Part shown: in pieces, positions 16,446 through 24,523 of the stretch
Numbering within the stretch: the first letter of the stretch is position 1
Layout of the letters: the number at the start of each line of letters is the position of its first letter
NCBI RefSeq assembly: GCF_900185645.1
Contig: NZ_FYAM01000004.1
Location: forward strand, 1-64,000
Length of the DNA: 64,000 nt
Direction of reading: 5' to 3'
Source: Clostridium sp. BSD9I1
Lineage (GTDB): Bacteria > Bacillota > Clostridia > Clostridiales > Clostridiaceae
Made by a program: the position numbers and the translations under genes
The notes under the pieces: generated by a model
Told to the model about the DNA's origin: nothing
The model's input: the letters and a program-made list of their open reading frames with translations, nothing else
The model's database searches: none

Positions 16446-17393
16446 TTATTGAGATGGTATATTTTTAGAATGAATATTGTTGTAATTTCTGTTTGTTAAT
16501 CTTCTTTCAAATTCCGTTAAGTTAAAATTAGAGCTTATATATACTCTATCTAATTTATATATACCATCTGATTCGTCTGTCCAAGTTCCGCTTGTAGAAA
16601 ATGCCATAGTATAACCAGAATCTTTAGCAGCCTTCAAAGTATCTTTATTCCATCGACCATAAGGATAAGCGATATAATTAACCTTTTTATCTAAAATTTT
16701 TTCTAAAAACTTCTTTGAGGTCTTCATAGTATATAATTGATTATCATAATTAAGCGTTGAAAGGTCTTCGTGGTTTTCAGTATGACTCATAATATCTATC
16801 CCATTTAAGGACATTTCTTTAATTTGATAGGAGTTTATAGTATGACTATATTTATCTACATTATCTGTAATAACAAATATGGTTGCTCTGAAGTTATATT
16901 TTTTTAATATTGGATAGGCGTTTAAATAATTATCAACATAGCCGTCATCAAAAGTTAGTACAACGGACTTTTGGGGAATAGGTTTATTGAAAGTAATAAA
17001 ATCATAAAGTTCATCTAAAGATAAGGTAGTATAATTTTTATCCTTTAAAAATTTCATTTGAGCTTCAAATAGGTCTTTAGACATTTGAATTTCATTACCC
17101 TTTTTATTAGAAATGGAATGATACATAATCACAGGTATTCCTTCATTATTATGTTTTAAATTAGGGCCGGAGAAGCTTCGGTTTAAATAAGTATTTTTTG
17201 TATCTGCTTGAGGAGGTATGATATTATTAGAATTATTAATAGGGTTGTCATTATTTTTGTGGATAAACTGTTGATTATTTGTTGAGTTATTAATATATAA
17301 GTATTGGTTAATTATTAAATAAATCAGAGGAAGTATAAGAAATATTAGTATAGTTAAGTATAATGAAGATTTAGGAATTTTATATTTTTGCAT
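16446..17393 (-). CDS. Membrane-anchored polysaccharide deacetylase (NodB domain)
   Basis: A 315-residue protein with an uncleaved-looking N-terminal membrane anchor (hydrophobic about 12-33), an Asn/Gln-rich linker (34-80) and a carbohydrate esterase 4 domain. PVIMYHSIS, the metal-binding TFDDGYVDN (catalytic Asp, then metal Asp), SHTENHEDL (metal His pair) and IAYPYGRWN are all present, so it should be an active metal-dependent deacetylase of peptidoglycan or another surface glycan. AAAAGGAG precedes the ATG. The gene is monocistronic and lies between two DnaA-box clusters. Substrate unknown. Confidence 0.9.
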   Translation of the reverse strand: MQKYKIPKSSLYLTILIFLILPLIYLIINQYLYINNSTNNQQFIHKNNDNPINNSNNIIPPQADTKNTYLNRSFSGPNLKHNNEGIPVIMYHSISNKKGNEIQMSKDLFEAQMKFLKDKNYTTLSLDELYDFITFNKPIPQKSVVLTFDDGYVDNYLNAYPILKKYNFRATIFVITDNVDKYSHTINSYQIKEMSLNGIDIMSHTENHEDLSTLNYDNQLYTMKTSKKFLEKILDKKVNYIAYPYGRWNKDTLKAAKDSGYTMAFSTSGTWTDESDGIYKLDRVYISSNFNLTEFERRLTNRNYNNIHSKNIPSQ

Positions 17394-17496
17394 TATATAT
17401 ACTCCTTTTAAATTAGTTATTAAAACGTACGAAGTCCCTGTATTTTAAGGGGTTTGTAGATTTTATTATAATTAGAATAATCAATCAATTTAACAC

Positions 17497-17686
17497 TTAT
17501 ACACATTGTCCACATTTTGCCTGTGTATAACTTGTGAAATTTCTGTTGATTTCTATATATCCTCAAATATATACAAAAGGTTACATTTTTAATTATAGTT
17601 ATTAACTATAAAAAGTTACAAATTTTTGAAATTAACAAGTAATTATATCAACATTATCCACAGAAATGTGGACAAATTGTTGATAA
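17497..17686. other. DnaA-box cluster B
   Basis: Exact TTATNCACA boxes at 17497-17505 (+), 17522-17530 (-) and 17654-17662 (+); TTGTCCACA at 17506-17514 (+) and 17667-17675 (-); TTATCAACA at 17678-17686 (-). The region 17394-17979 is very AT-rich and contains the upstream region of the deacetylase. The last cluster sits beside AT-rich DNA (17690-17780) that could melt. Confidence 0.6.
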
Positions 17687-17858
17687 CTATTTGAAAATAT
17701 ATAATATAATAAACATTTTAACATATTTTATTTGAATTAGTTTTAAATATTAAGCAAATAATATAAAATGAAATAGCAAATTATAAGTATGATGAATATA
17801 ATGTAATATGTGTTACTAGCAGATCCTATTTTTGTAAAATAATTTCTCCTCAAATCAT

Positions 17859-17895
17859 ATGTCTAAAAGTTTCGTTAAAAGAAGCTTTTAGACAT
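17859..17895. repeat. 15-bp inverted repeat in the same intergenic region
   Basis: ATGTCTAAAAGTTTC (17859-17873) pairs with GAAGCTTTTAGACAT (17881-17895) around 7 bases. No T run follows, so it is more likely an operator or RNA stem than a terminator. It lies 20 bases upstream of a predicted promoter. Confidence 0.5.
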
Positions 17896-17915
17896 AAAAT
17901 ATATTTAGAATTTTC

Positions 17916-17944
17916 TTAACAATTCATCTATTTTATGGTATTAT
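17916..17944 (+). promoter_or_regulatory. Predicted promoter of the 54-residue ORF
   Basis: TTAACA (17916-17921), 17 bases, TATTAT (17939-17944). Confidence 0.5.
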
Positions 17945-17979
17945 ATTAATATAAATAAATTATAAAGGGTGTGACGTGG

Positions 17980-18144
17980 ATGAAAGATAATGTTGTATAT
18001 GTTGATTTTTCTAAAAGGCACAAAAATAAAAAAAGTATGGAACCCTTATATATAAGAATTATTAATAGTATAAAAAGCTTTTTCCATTTAAATAAAAAAG
18101 GTCATAAGGAAAATGTAATCAATTACAGAAAAAATATATCATAA
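17980..18144 (+). CDS. Small basic protein, 54 residues, unknown
   Basis: ATG at 17980 to TAA at 18142-18144 encodes MKDNVVYVDFSKRHKNKK and then a stretch with a hydrophobic patch (LYIRIINSIKSFF) and a basic tail. The ribosome binding site is weak (AGGGTGTG, then GTGG). It has a good upstream promoter and its own terminator, which argue that it is expressed. I recognise no family. The N-terminal VVYVDFSKR resembles short conserved clostridial ORFs, but this is from memory only. Confidence 0.6.
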   Translation: MKDNVVYVDFSKRHKNKKSMEPLYIRIINSIKSFFHLNKKGHKENVINYRKNIS

Positions 18145-18159
18145 ATTATATAGTATAAT

Positions 18160-18190
18160 ATGCCTGGGATACCAGGCTTTATTTTTTTGT
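18160..18190 (+). terminator. Intrinsic terminator after the small ORF
   Basis: GCCTGG (18162-18167), loop GATA, CCAGGC (18172-18177), then TTTATTTTTTT. Confidence 0.85.
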
Positions 18191-18248
18191 TTAATTAAGG
18201 AAAGCAATATTATAAAATATTATAAAGAATACATTAGGAGGTAATATG

Positions 18249-18719
18249 ATGAGAGTAGGAATAGGATATGATGTACATAAGTTGATAAGTGGAAGAAAAC
18301 TTATTTTAGGTGGAGTTCACATACCTTATGAAAAAGGACTTTTAGGGCATTCAGATGCAGATGTATTGATACACGCTATTATGGATAGTATATTAGGCGC
18401 TTGTGCTTTAGGGGATATAGGAAAACATTTTCCGGATACAAAGGAGGAGTATAAGGGAATTGATAGCTTAAAGTTATTAAAAGAAGTAAGTGAACTAATA
18501 ATGGGAAAAAACTTTAAAATAGTAAATATAGATTCTATAATTATTGCTCAGTCGCCTAAAATGGCGCCATATATTGAAACTATGAAAGAAAATATAAGTA
18601 ATATATTAGGCATACATGAGAATCAAATAAATATAAAGGCTACAACTGAAGAGGGATTGGGTTTCACAGGCAGAAAAGAAGGGATAGCAGCACAAAGCAT
18701 TTGTATGATAGAGGAATAA
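18249..18719 (+). CDS. ispF: 2-C-methyl-D-erythritol 2,4-cyclodiphosphate synthase
   Basis: A 156-residue MEP-pathway enzyme that forms the cyclic diphosphate on the way to isoprenoids. GIGYDVHKL holds the metal-binding Asp and His, and [20 protein letters not shown] is the family signature; [16 protein letters not shown] is at the C-terminus. GGAGG at 18237-18241 favours ATG 18249; ATG 18246 is adjacent. It has its own terminator and no MEP-pathway neighbours. Confidence 0.96.
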   Translation: MRVGIGYDVHKLISGRKLILGGVHIPYEKGLLGHSDADVLIHAIMDSILGACALGDIGKHFPDTKEEYKGIDSLKLLKEVSELIMGKNFKIVNIDSIIIAQSPKMAPYIETMKENISNILGIHENQINIKATTEEGLGFTGRKEGIAAQSICMIEE

Positions 18720-18749
18720 TTTTTGGACCATAGCAAAAAAATTTACAGG

Positions 18750-18782
18750 AAAGAGAGTCCTTATTAAAGGGCCCTCTTTTTA
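18750..18782. terminator. Shared terminator of ispF and rluF
   Basis: AAGAGAGTCCTT (18751-18762) pairs with AAGGGCCCTCTT (18767-18778), with one mismatch and one G-T pair, followed by T's. It serves ispF (plus) and rluF (minus). Confidence 0.7.
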
Positions 18783-19541
18783 TTTAGAGGCTTCTTCAGT
18801 TTTAAGAGAATTCTTTACTAATTCATTTATGGTGTCAACTTCATCTTTAGTAAGGTATCTCCATTTGCCAAGGGGGATGTTATCTAGCTTAACATTCATT
18901 ATTCTAATTCGTTTAAGCTTTGTTACAGTATAACCAAGGGCTTCGCACATTCGCCTAATTTGCCTATTTAATCCCTGGGTAAGTATTATTCTAAATATAT
19001 TAGAACCTTCCTTATATATTTTGCAAGGCTTTGTTATAGTGCCAAGTATTCTTACACCAGAGCACATTCTTTGAAGAAAGTCTTGAGTTAATGGTTTATC
19101 TACAGTTACTATATATTCTTTTTCATGATTATTACCAGCTCTAAGTATTTTATTTACTATATCACCATCGTTGGTTAAAAATATAAGGCCCTCTGAATCC
19201 TTGTCTAATCTACCTATATGAAAAACTCGTTCAGGATAATTAATAAAGTTTACTATGTTATTTTTTTCTTTTGGATCAGTAGTGCTTACTATGCCTTTAG
19301 GCTTATTTAAGGCTATATATACTGATTTAGGTTTTTCAGAAAGAAGTTTACCTTCAAGTTTTACTTCATCTGTAGAAGTTACTTTAGACCCCATGGTAGC
19401 TACTTCCCCATTTATTGTAACTTTACCTAAAGAAATAAGCTTATCTGCTTCTCTTCTTGAACATACACCTTTTTCGCTTATAAACTTATTTATTCTAATT
19501 TCTTCTACTTTAAAATTATCAGCAAGGTCATTTTTTTTCAT
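18780..19541 (-). CDS. rluF: 23S rRNA pseudouridine synthase RluF-like
   Basis: A 253-residue pseudouridine synthase. An S4 RNA-binding domain (about 15-75: [20 protein letters not shown]) precedes the catalytic domain with the active-site Asp in [18 protein letters not shown] and the C-terminal signature [28 protein letters not shown] and [16 protein letters not shown] match RluF better than RluB or RluE. AGAGAGG precedes the ATG. The gene ends in the shared terminator with ispF. Confidence 0.88.
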   Translation of the reverse strand: MKKNDLADNFKVEEIRINKFISEKGVCSRREADKLISLGKVTINGEVATMGSKVTSTDEVKLEGKLLSEKPKSVYIALNKPKGIVSTTDPKEKNNIVNFINYPERVFHIGRLDKDSEGLIFLTNDGDIVNKILRAGNNHEKEYIVTVDKPLTQDFLQRMCSGVRILGTITKPCKIYKEGSNIFRIILTQGLNRQIRRMCEALGYTVTKLKRIRIMNVKLDNIPLGKWRYLTKDEVDTINELVKNSLKTEEASK

Positions 19542-19679
19542 TCTTATACCTCTCTTTTATTAATGTACAGTTAAAATTATAGCAAAATATTAAAATAAAT
19601 TAACTTTTTTCATGGAAAAAAGTCTTAAAATTTTATATAATCTAATTATAGTAAACAACGATGAAATGAGGGGATTATT

Positions 19680-21173
19680 TTGAAGAAGTCTTTTGCAGCA
19701 CTTATGCTTGCAACTTTTTTTACGCTTACAACGAGTAATTATAACATATCACATGCAGCAACAAGTGTAAAAGAATTTCAAAGCCAAACAACTATTTCTC
19801 AAGATAAAGTATGGACAGTAAAGTTTAATTTTAATCTTAATGAAGAAACTATAAATAATTCTAATATAACAGTGACAGATGATAAGGGTGCTGCTGTACA
19901 AGCTACTGTAATGCCAGGTGATACAGCTAATACCATAAAAGTCCTTCCTAAAGTAGAGGGTTATACCCCAGCAAAGTCTTACTACGTAAATGTAAGTACA
20001 GAAGTGGAATCTTTAGGTGGTAAAAAATTAAACCAACCTGTGAAAATGAAATTTACAATAACACCTAGATTTTCAGATGGTTCTGCATATGTAAATGGAG
20101 CTGAAGTTAGGACGCTTAAAATGCAATATGAACCTATAATAAGTAATCAATATCAAACTTTCAATGTATCTTCCAATGTTGATAATGCTCAGTATAAAAT
20201 ATATGTAAGTAGATATAACAAGAAACTTTGGAAGTATGAGGATTTTCAGGAATGGACTAATGGATATACAACTGCTTCTTCGGGTAAGATCACCATAAAT
20301 AAAAAATTTACTAGTGATGAAAATGGAGATAAGTATAAAATCCTTGTTTATGTGAAAAAATCAAATACTAAAGGAAATTATAAGGATATAAACACGGATT
20401 ATGATAATTATTACATAGATTATCTAAGATGCATAAACAGCATATCAAGCACAGATGTAGTTAATAAGAATTATACAACTACATTTGCAGATGCAATAAG
20501 TAAACAAGCAAAGCCTGGTGTATCAACCACTAGTGAAGGTGGCTCAGGTTGGGTAGGGGCCAGTTATAATCAAGTGAAATATCATCTTAATCCTAAAAAT
20601 TTTATGGATCAAGATGGCAAGTATATGTTTATGAAACTAAGCTATACAAATGATAGTATAACTGTTCAAGATTTAAATAATATTTTAATTGGCAAAGGAA
20701 TACTAGAGGGAAAAGGACAAGCATTTTTTGATGCAGCTAAAACAAATAACATAAATCCAATTTATCTTGTATCGCATGCTTTACTTGAAACAGGAAATGG
20801 TTCATCAACACTTGCTAAGGGTATAGAATTTGATGGAGATAAGGGAAAGAAAGTAGTTTATAATATGTTTGGCATAGGTGCTTATGATAGCGATCCAAAT
20901 AAGCTTGGTGCAGAACGTGCGTATGCAGAAGGGTGGTTTACTCCAGAGGATGCTATAAAGGGTGGAGCGAAGTTTATTGGCTCAGGATATATAAATAATA
21001 CAACTAATAATCAAGATACACTTTATAAAATGAAGTTTAATCCAGGTGCGCCAGCAACACATCAATATGCAACGGATATCAATTGGCCCTATGCGCAAAT
21101 TAGAAATATAATCAACTTAGTTTTACAATGCAAGGATCCTAAAATTACATTTGAAGTTCCTGTGTATAAATAA
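19680..21173 (+). CDS. Secreted cell-wall glucosaminidase with an Ig-like domain
   Basis: A 497-residue exported hydrolase. A signal peptide (about 1-27, ending SHAAT) is followed by a bacterial Ig-like Big_5/SbsA-type domain (about 32-125: VWTVKFNFNLNEETINNSN), a middle beta-rich region, and a glucosaminidase domain (about 340-490) with the catalytic Glu in VSHALLETGNGSS. It should cut the GlcNAc-MurNAc bond of peptidoglycan. The start is TTG 19680 with GAGGGG upstream. The same Ig-like domain type is at the N-terminus of the amidase at 44411, so the two may share wall targeting. Confidence 0.85.
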   Translation: MKKSFAALMLATFFTLTTSNYNISHAATSVKEFQSQTTISQDKVWTVKFNFNLNEETINNSNITVTDDKGAAVQATVMPGDTANTIKVLPKVEGYTPAKSYYVNVSTEVESLGGKKLNQPVKMKFTITPRFSDGSAYVNGAEVRTLKMQYEPIISNQYQTFNVSSNVDNAQYKIYVSRYNKKLWKYEDFQEWTNGYTTASSGKITINKKFTSDENGDKYKILVYVKKSNTKGNYKDINTDYDNYYIDYLRCINSISSTDVVNKNYTTTFADAISKQAKPGVSTTSEGGSGWVGASYNQVKYHLNPKNFMDQDGKYMFMKLSYTNDSITVQDLNNILIGKGILEGKGQAFFDAAKTNNINPIYLVSHALLETGNGSSTLAKGIEFDGDKGKKVVYNMFGIGAYDSDPNKLGAERAYAEGWFTPEDAIKGGAKFIGSGYINNTTNNQDTLYKMKFNPGAPATHQYATDINWPYAQIRNIINLVLQCKDPKITFEVPVYK

Positions 21174-21206
21174 TAAAAGAAGCCTAACATATGGGCTTCT
21201 TTTTAA
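21174..21206. terminator. Shared terminator
   Basis: AAAAGAAGCC (21175-21184) pairs with GGCTTCTTTT (21194-21203) between the glucosaminidase and the convergent small zinc-ribbon gene. Confidence 0.85.
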
Positions 21207-21445
21207 TTTAAGTTTTGTTTCCATTTACTATTGGTTAGTTCATCTATAAAGGGAGCATAAAATTCAAAAGTTTTTTCATGGCCACATTTTGAACATGTAC
21301 AATCGCAGACATCATAAGGATTTCCATTAATTATATCTATATCTAGACCATCAGCTAAATATTCACCACCGCATACTTCGCAGGGAGTACTATTTATAAT
21401 ATGGTATTCACTTTCTATATATTTCATTATCTCTTTTAAAGTCAT
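21203..21445 (-). CDS. Small zinc-ribbon protein, unknown function
   Basis: An 80-residue protein with a Cys pair CEVCGGEY and a second cluster CDCTCSKCGHEKTF, consistent with one zinc ribbon. The ATG at 21445 is preceded by GGAGGC; longer in-frame starts have none. No family recognised. Convergent with the glucosaminidase, divergent from spmA. Confidence 0.7.
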   Translation of the reverse strand: MTLKEIMKYIESEYHIINSTPCEVCGGEYLADGLDIDIINGNPYDVCDCTCSKCGHEKTFEFYAPFIDELTNSKWKQNLN

Positions 21446-21567
21446 GTATAGCCTCCATAATTTATATTTAAAAACATTATATATGGTAACATTAATAAAA
21501 TTTATTTGCAATACAATAGAGTTCATTAACATATAAATTAATATACAAATAATCCATGGAGGGTAAA

Positions 21568-22143
21568 ATGATAAATTATATTTGGTTCGGAATATTAATT
21601 TTCGGTATAACTTGGGGAATGATTACAGGACGAGCAGATATAATGACACAGGCAATATTAGCCTCAACAAATAGTACTGTAGAAATAATTATAAAGCTTG
21701 CAGGGGTTATGTGCTTATGGTGTGGAGTAATGAAAATTGCAGAAAGAAGCGGTATGACAGAAATGTTAGCAAAGCTTCTAAGGCCCATTTTAAAAGTTAT
21801 ATTTAAAAAAGAAGGAAGAGATAAGGAATCTTTAGGTAGTATTGTTATGAATATTACTGCTAATATGATGGGAATCTCCAATGCTGCCACTCCTTTTGGT
21901 ATAAAGGCTATGGAAAATATGCAAAAGTTAAACCCCAATAAGGATACGGCCTCTAATGACATGGCATTATTTTTAGTTATAAACGCCGCATGTATTCAAT
22001 TTATACCAACTACTGTAATTTCCATACGGGCAGCTACAGGCTCACAAAACCCAGCAGAGATAATAATTACAGCCATAATAACTACGGCTTTAGCAGCTAT
22101 AGTTGGAGTGATTTCATGTAAGATACTTGAGAAATACTTTTAG
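21568..22143 (+). CDS. spmA: Spore maturation protein A
   Basis: A 191-residue integral membrane protein with nucleoside-recognition (Gate) domain features: GRADIMTQAI, SLGSIVMNITANMMGISNAATPFGIKAMENMQ (parts within 20: TANMMGISNAATPFGIKAME) and ASNDMALFLVINAACIQFIP. Together with SpmB it is needed for normal core dehydration and heat resistance of spores in Bacillus and Clostridium. ATG 21568 follows GGAGGG. SpmB starts 9 bases after the stop. Confidence 0.93.
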   Translation: MINYIWFGILIFGITWGMITGRADIMTQAILASTNSTVEIIIKLAGVMCLWCGVMKIAERSGMTEMLAKLLRPILKVIFKKEGRDKESLGSIVMNITANMMGISNAATPFGIKAMENMQKLNPNKDTASNDMALFLVINAACIQFIPTTVISIRAATGSQNPAEIIITAIITTALAAIVGVISCKILEKYF

Positions 22144-22152
22144 GAGGGAATT

Positions 22153-22671
22153 ATGAATTTAGGTAATTTTCTTATTCCAGGGATTATAGGGCTAATAGTA
22201 ACCTATGGAGTGATTAAAAAGGTAGAGGTATATAATTGTTTTGTAGAGGGAGCTAAAGACGGATTAAAGATATGCTTAAGGATTTTCCCTTATTTACTTG
22301 CTATGATACTTGCAGTATCTGTGCTTAGAGAAGCTAAAATATTAGACTTTATAACACAAATTAGTAACCCATTGCTAAAGTATGTGGGTATTCCAGGAGA
22401 AATTTTACCTCTTCTACTTATAAAGCCATTATCGGGGAGCGGAGCTTTAGGAGTTTTTACAGATGTCTTAACAACCTATGGGCCAGATAGTTTTGTAGGA
22501 AGAGTGGCGTCAACTATAATGGGTTCTACAGAAACAATATTTTATACAGTGACTATTTATTTTGGAGCAGTAGGAGTAAAAAAAATAAGACATACTCTAT
22601 GGGCTGCGATACTTGCAGATTTAACAGCTGCTATAATGGCAGTAGTTACTGTAAAATTATTTTTTTATTAA
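22153..22671 (+). CDS. spmB: Spore maturation protein B
   Basis: A 172-residue membrane protein, partner of SpmA. EVYNCFVEGAKDGLKICLRI and IKPLSGSGALGVFTDVLTTYGPDSF (SGSGALGVF quoted) are family hallmarks, followed by a segment with STIMGSTETIFYT. Ribosome binding site TAGGAGGGA just after the spmA stop. Confidence 0.94.
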   Translation: MNLGNFLIPGIIGLIVTYGVIKKVEVYNCFVEGAKDGLKICLRIFPYLLAMILAVSVLREAKILDFITQISNPLLKYVGIPGEILPLLLIKPLSGSGALGVFTDVLTTYGPDSFVGRVASTIMGSTETIFYTVTIYFGAVGVKKIRHTLWAAILADLTAAIMAVVTVKLFFY

Positions 22672-22675
22672 AAAA

Positions 22676-22712
22676 CATAAACCCCTACTTAGCTAAGTAG
22701 GGGGCATAAGTT
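22676..22712. terminator. Bidirectional terminator, spmB and MATE
   Basis: CCCCTACTTAG (22682-22692) and CTAAGTAGGGG (22693-22703) pair, with flanking A's and T's. The stop codon of the minus-strand MATE gene is inside the stem. Confidence 0.85.
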
Positions 22713-24042
22713 TTTTGAATTTCCTTTTAAATAGAATAAAAATTACTATGCCTTCAAAGGACCATTGTATGGCAGTTATCCACCAAACGTATATAACTGA
22801 TAGGTTCAATTTGTATATGAAAATAAGCAGTAATGGAAACCTTATAATCCAACTAGATATTAAGGATACCATAAATGGTGTTTTGGTATCACCCATACCT
22901 TTTAGGGCTCCGCCAAGTATCATTGAGATTGCCATAAATGGTTGTTCTATAGAAGCAATCATAAGGCAAAGAGTACCAAGGCCTATTACTTCAAGTTCAT
23001 TTGGTTTTATAAATAAGCTTATTAAAAGCTTAGGGAATAGTAAAAAGGCTATGGAGCACATAAGCATTATACTTGTTCCAATTAATGTGCAAGTATAAGC
23101 GTATTCTTTTGCGCCATGTAAATCTCTTTCTCCAATTTTATGTCCAACTAGAGTTGTAGCAGCGATGGCAACTCCATTTCCAGGCATAAATGATATAGAT
23201 TCTATGGTAGTCGTAATTTGATTAGCTGCAAAGGCTGTTTTGCCTAAATACATAATTAATATAGTACCTAACAGGCGTATCATAGAGAACACTCCTTCTT
23301 GCATTGATGAAGGAATTGAGAGTTTAATAAGTTCTTTAGCTCTGTAAATATTTATATTTCTTATAAATTTAAAATGAGGTTTTATATGAGATTTTTTTAG
23401 CGTATAAAAAGTTATAAATATAAATCCAACTATATGTGCCATAGCTGTAGCTATAGCTGCACCTCGTATTCCCAGTTCTGGAAAACCAAGCTTTCCAAAT
23501 ATTAAAACCCAATCTAAAAATAAATTTATTATATTAATTAATCCAGATGCTAAAAGAGGGATTTTAGTATTTTTACCTGCCCTAAGAATTGAATTCAACA
23601 CATTCATAAGCATATTAAAGAATAATCCTATGGAGGTGATTTTCATATATATTATTCCATTACTTAGCACAGTATCCCTAGCACCAGAATAAAATAAAAT
23701 TTTGGGTGCAAATATAAATGCTACAGATGAAATAATAAGTGCTAGCATAGAGCCTATGGCAAGTCCTAAAGTTGCAAATTCTTCTGAAGCAGTAGTATCT
23801 TTAGAGCCAAGTTTTCTTGAGATAAGAGATACGGTTCCAACAGATATTCCCACGGAAATAAATACATTTACAAAACTGTACATTATCTCTGAACTAAGGC
23901 CTACAGTACTTACAGCAGTTTCTCCACCATATTTGCCAACCATCATTGTATCAAGTACCCATATCATCATGTACAAGACCATTTCGCCAACTGCAGGAAG
24001 GGCTAATTTTAAAACATCCTTTATTATATCCTTGCGTATCAA
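22693..24042 (-). CDS. MATE family efflux transporter
   Basis: A 449-residue, 12-TM Na+ or H+ driven exporter of drugs or cationic compounds. N-terminal IIKDVLKLALPAVGEMVLYM and MMVGKYGGETAVSTVGLS, and the middle AIATAMAHIVGFIF, show the two homologous halves. The start is TTG 24042 with AAAAGGAGGT; an upstream ATG (24078) would have no ribosome binding site. It has no regulatory neighbour. Confidence 0.9.
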   Translation of the reverse strand: MIRKDIIKDVLKLALPAVGEMVLYMMIWVLDTMMVGKYGGETAVSTVGLSSEIMYSFVNVFISVGISVGTVSLISRKLGSKDTTASEEFATLGLAIGSMLALIISSVAFIFAPKILFYSGARDTVLSNGIIYMKITSIGLFFNMLMNVLNSILRAGKNTKIPLLASGLINIINLFLDWVLIFGKLGFPELGIRGAAIATAMAHIVGFIFITFYTLKKSHIKPHFKFIRNINIYRAKELIKLSIPSSMQEGVFSMIRLLGTILIMYLGKTAFAANQITTTIESISFMPGNGVAIAATTLVGHKIGERDLHGAKEYAYTCTLIGTSIMLMCSIAFLLFPKLLISLFIKPNELEVIGLGTLCLMIASIEQPFMAISMILGGALKGMGDTKTPFMVSLISSWIIRFPLLLIFIYKLNLSVIYVWWITAIQWSFEGIVIFILFKRKFKKLMPPT

Positions 24043-24227
24043 ATAAGTACCTCCTTTTAAGTAATAACATTGAAGCAAAGTTTATTAAAGCAATACACCA
24101 CTAATTATAATACATTGTAAACAAGATAAGCAAAACCATATAAGTATATTTAAAAGAAATAAGTGAAATAATAGGAAAATCAACTAGTTGACATGGCAAA
24201 ATATATGTATTAATATTAAAATTGAAA

Positions 24228-24490
24228 TGCAATGATGGGAAGAGTAGTAATAAGAAGTGCTAAAAGAGAGTCGGATAAGGTGAAAGCCGATAGCATTTAG
24301 ATTTATGAACATGGCCCCAGAGCAAAATATCTGAAATATTTAAGTAGGATATTTCGGGTGCAGCCGTTAAAATGCAAAGTGAGTTTTCTCACTTATTGAG
24401 TCCTTTTTTGAGAAGAAAAGGAAAATTAGAGTGGTAACGCGTAAAAATGACGCCTCTATAAAGCATATATGCTTTATAGAGGCTTTTTAT
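24228..24490 (+). promoter_or_regulatory. T-box riboswitch of metG
   Basis: A tRNA-sensing leader. Features: AAGAGTAGTAATAAG near the start, stem I with GGTGAAAGCC, AACATGGCCCC that offers an ATG (Met) specifier, the T-box bulge TGGT (24432-24435, pairing with ACCA of tRNA-Met) and a terminator of 16-bp arms, GCCTCTATAAAGCATA (24452-24467) with TATGCTTTATAGAGGC (24468-24483), then T5. The sequence after the bulge reads AACGCG where ACCGCG is usual. Uncharged tRNA-Met should switch off the terminator and turn metG on. Confidence 0.88.
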
Positions 24491-24523
24491 TATATAAGAA
24501 CTTTATCTAAGGAGGAATAGAAA

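Noticed and set aside
16205-17686. The DnaA-box clusters as the main chromosomal origin oriC
   Set aside because: dnaA, dnaN and the usual origin neighbours are not present, so the primary origin is more likely elsewhere; a secondary DnaA site is kept as a finding.
23702-24046. A 114-codon ORF opposite the MATE gene
   Set aside because: Antisense shadow of a well-recognised transporter gene.
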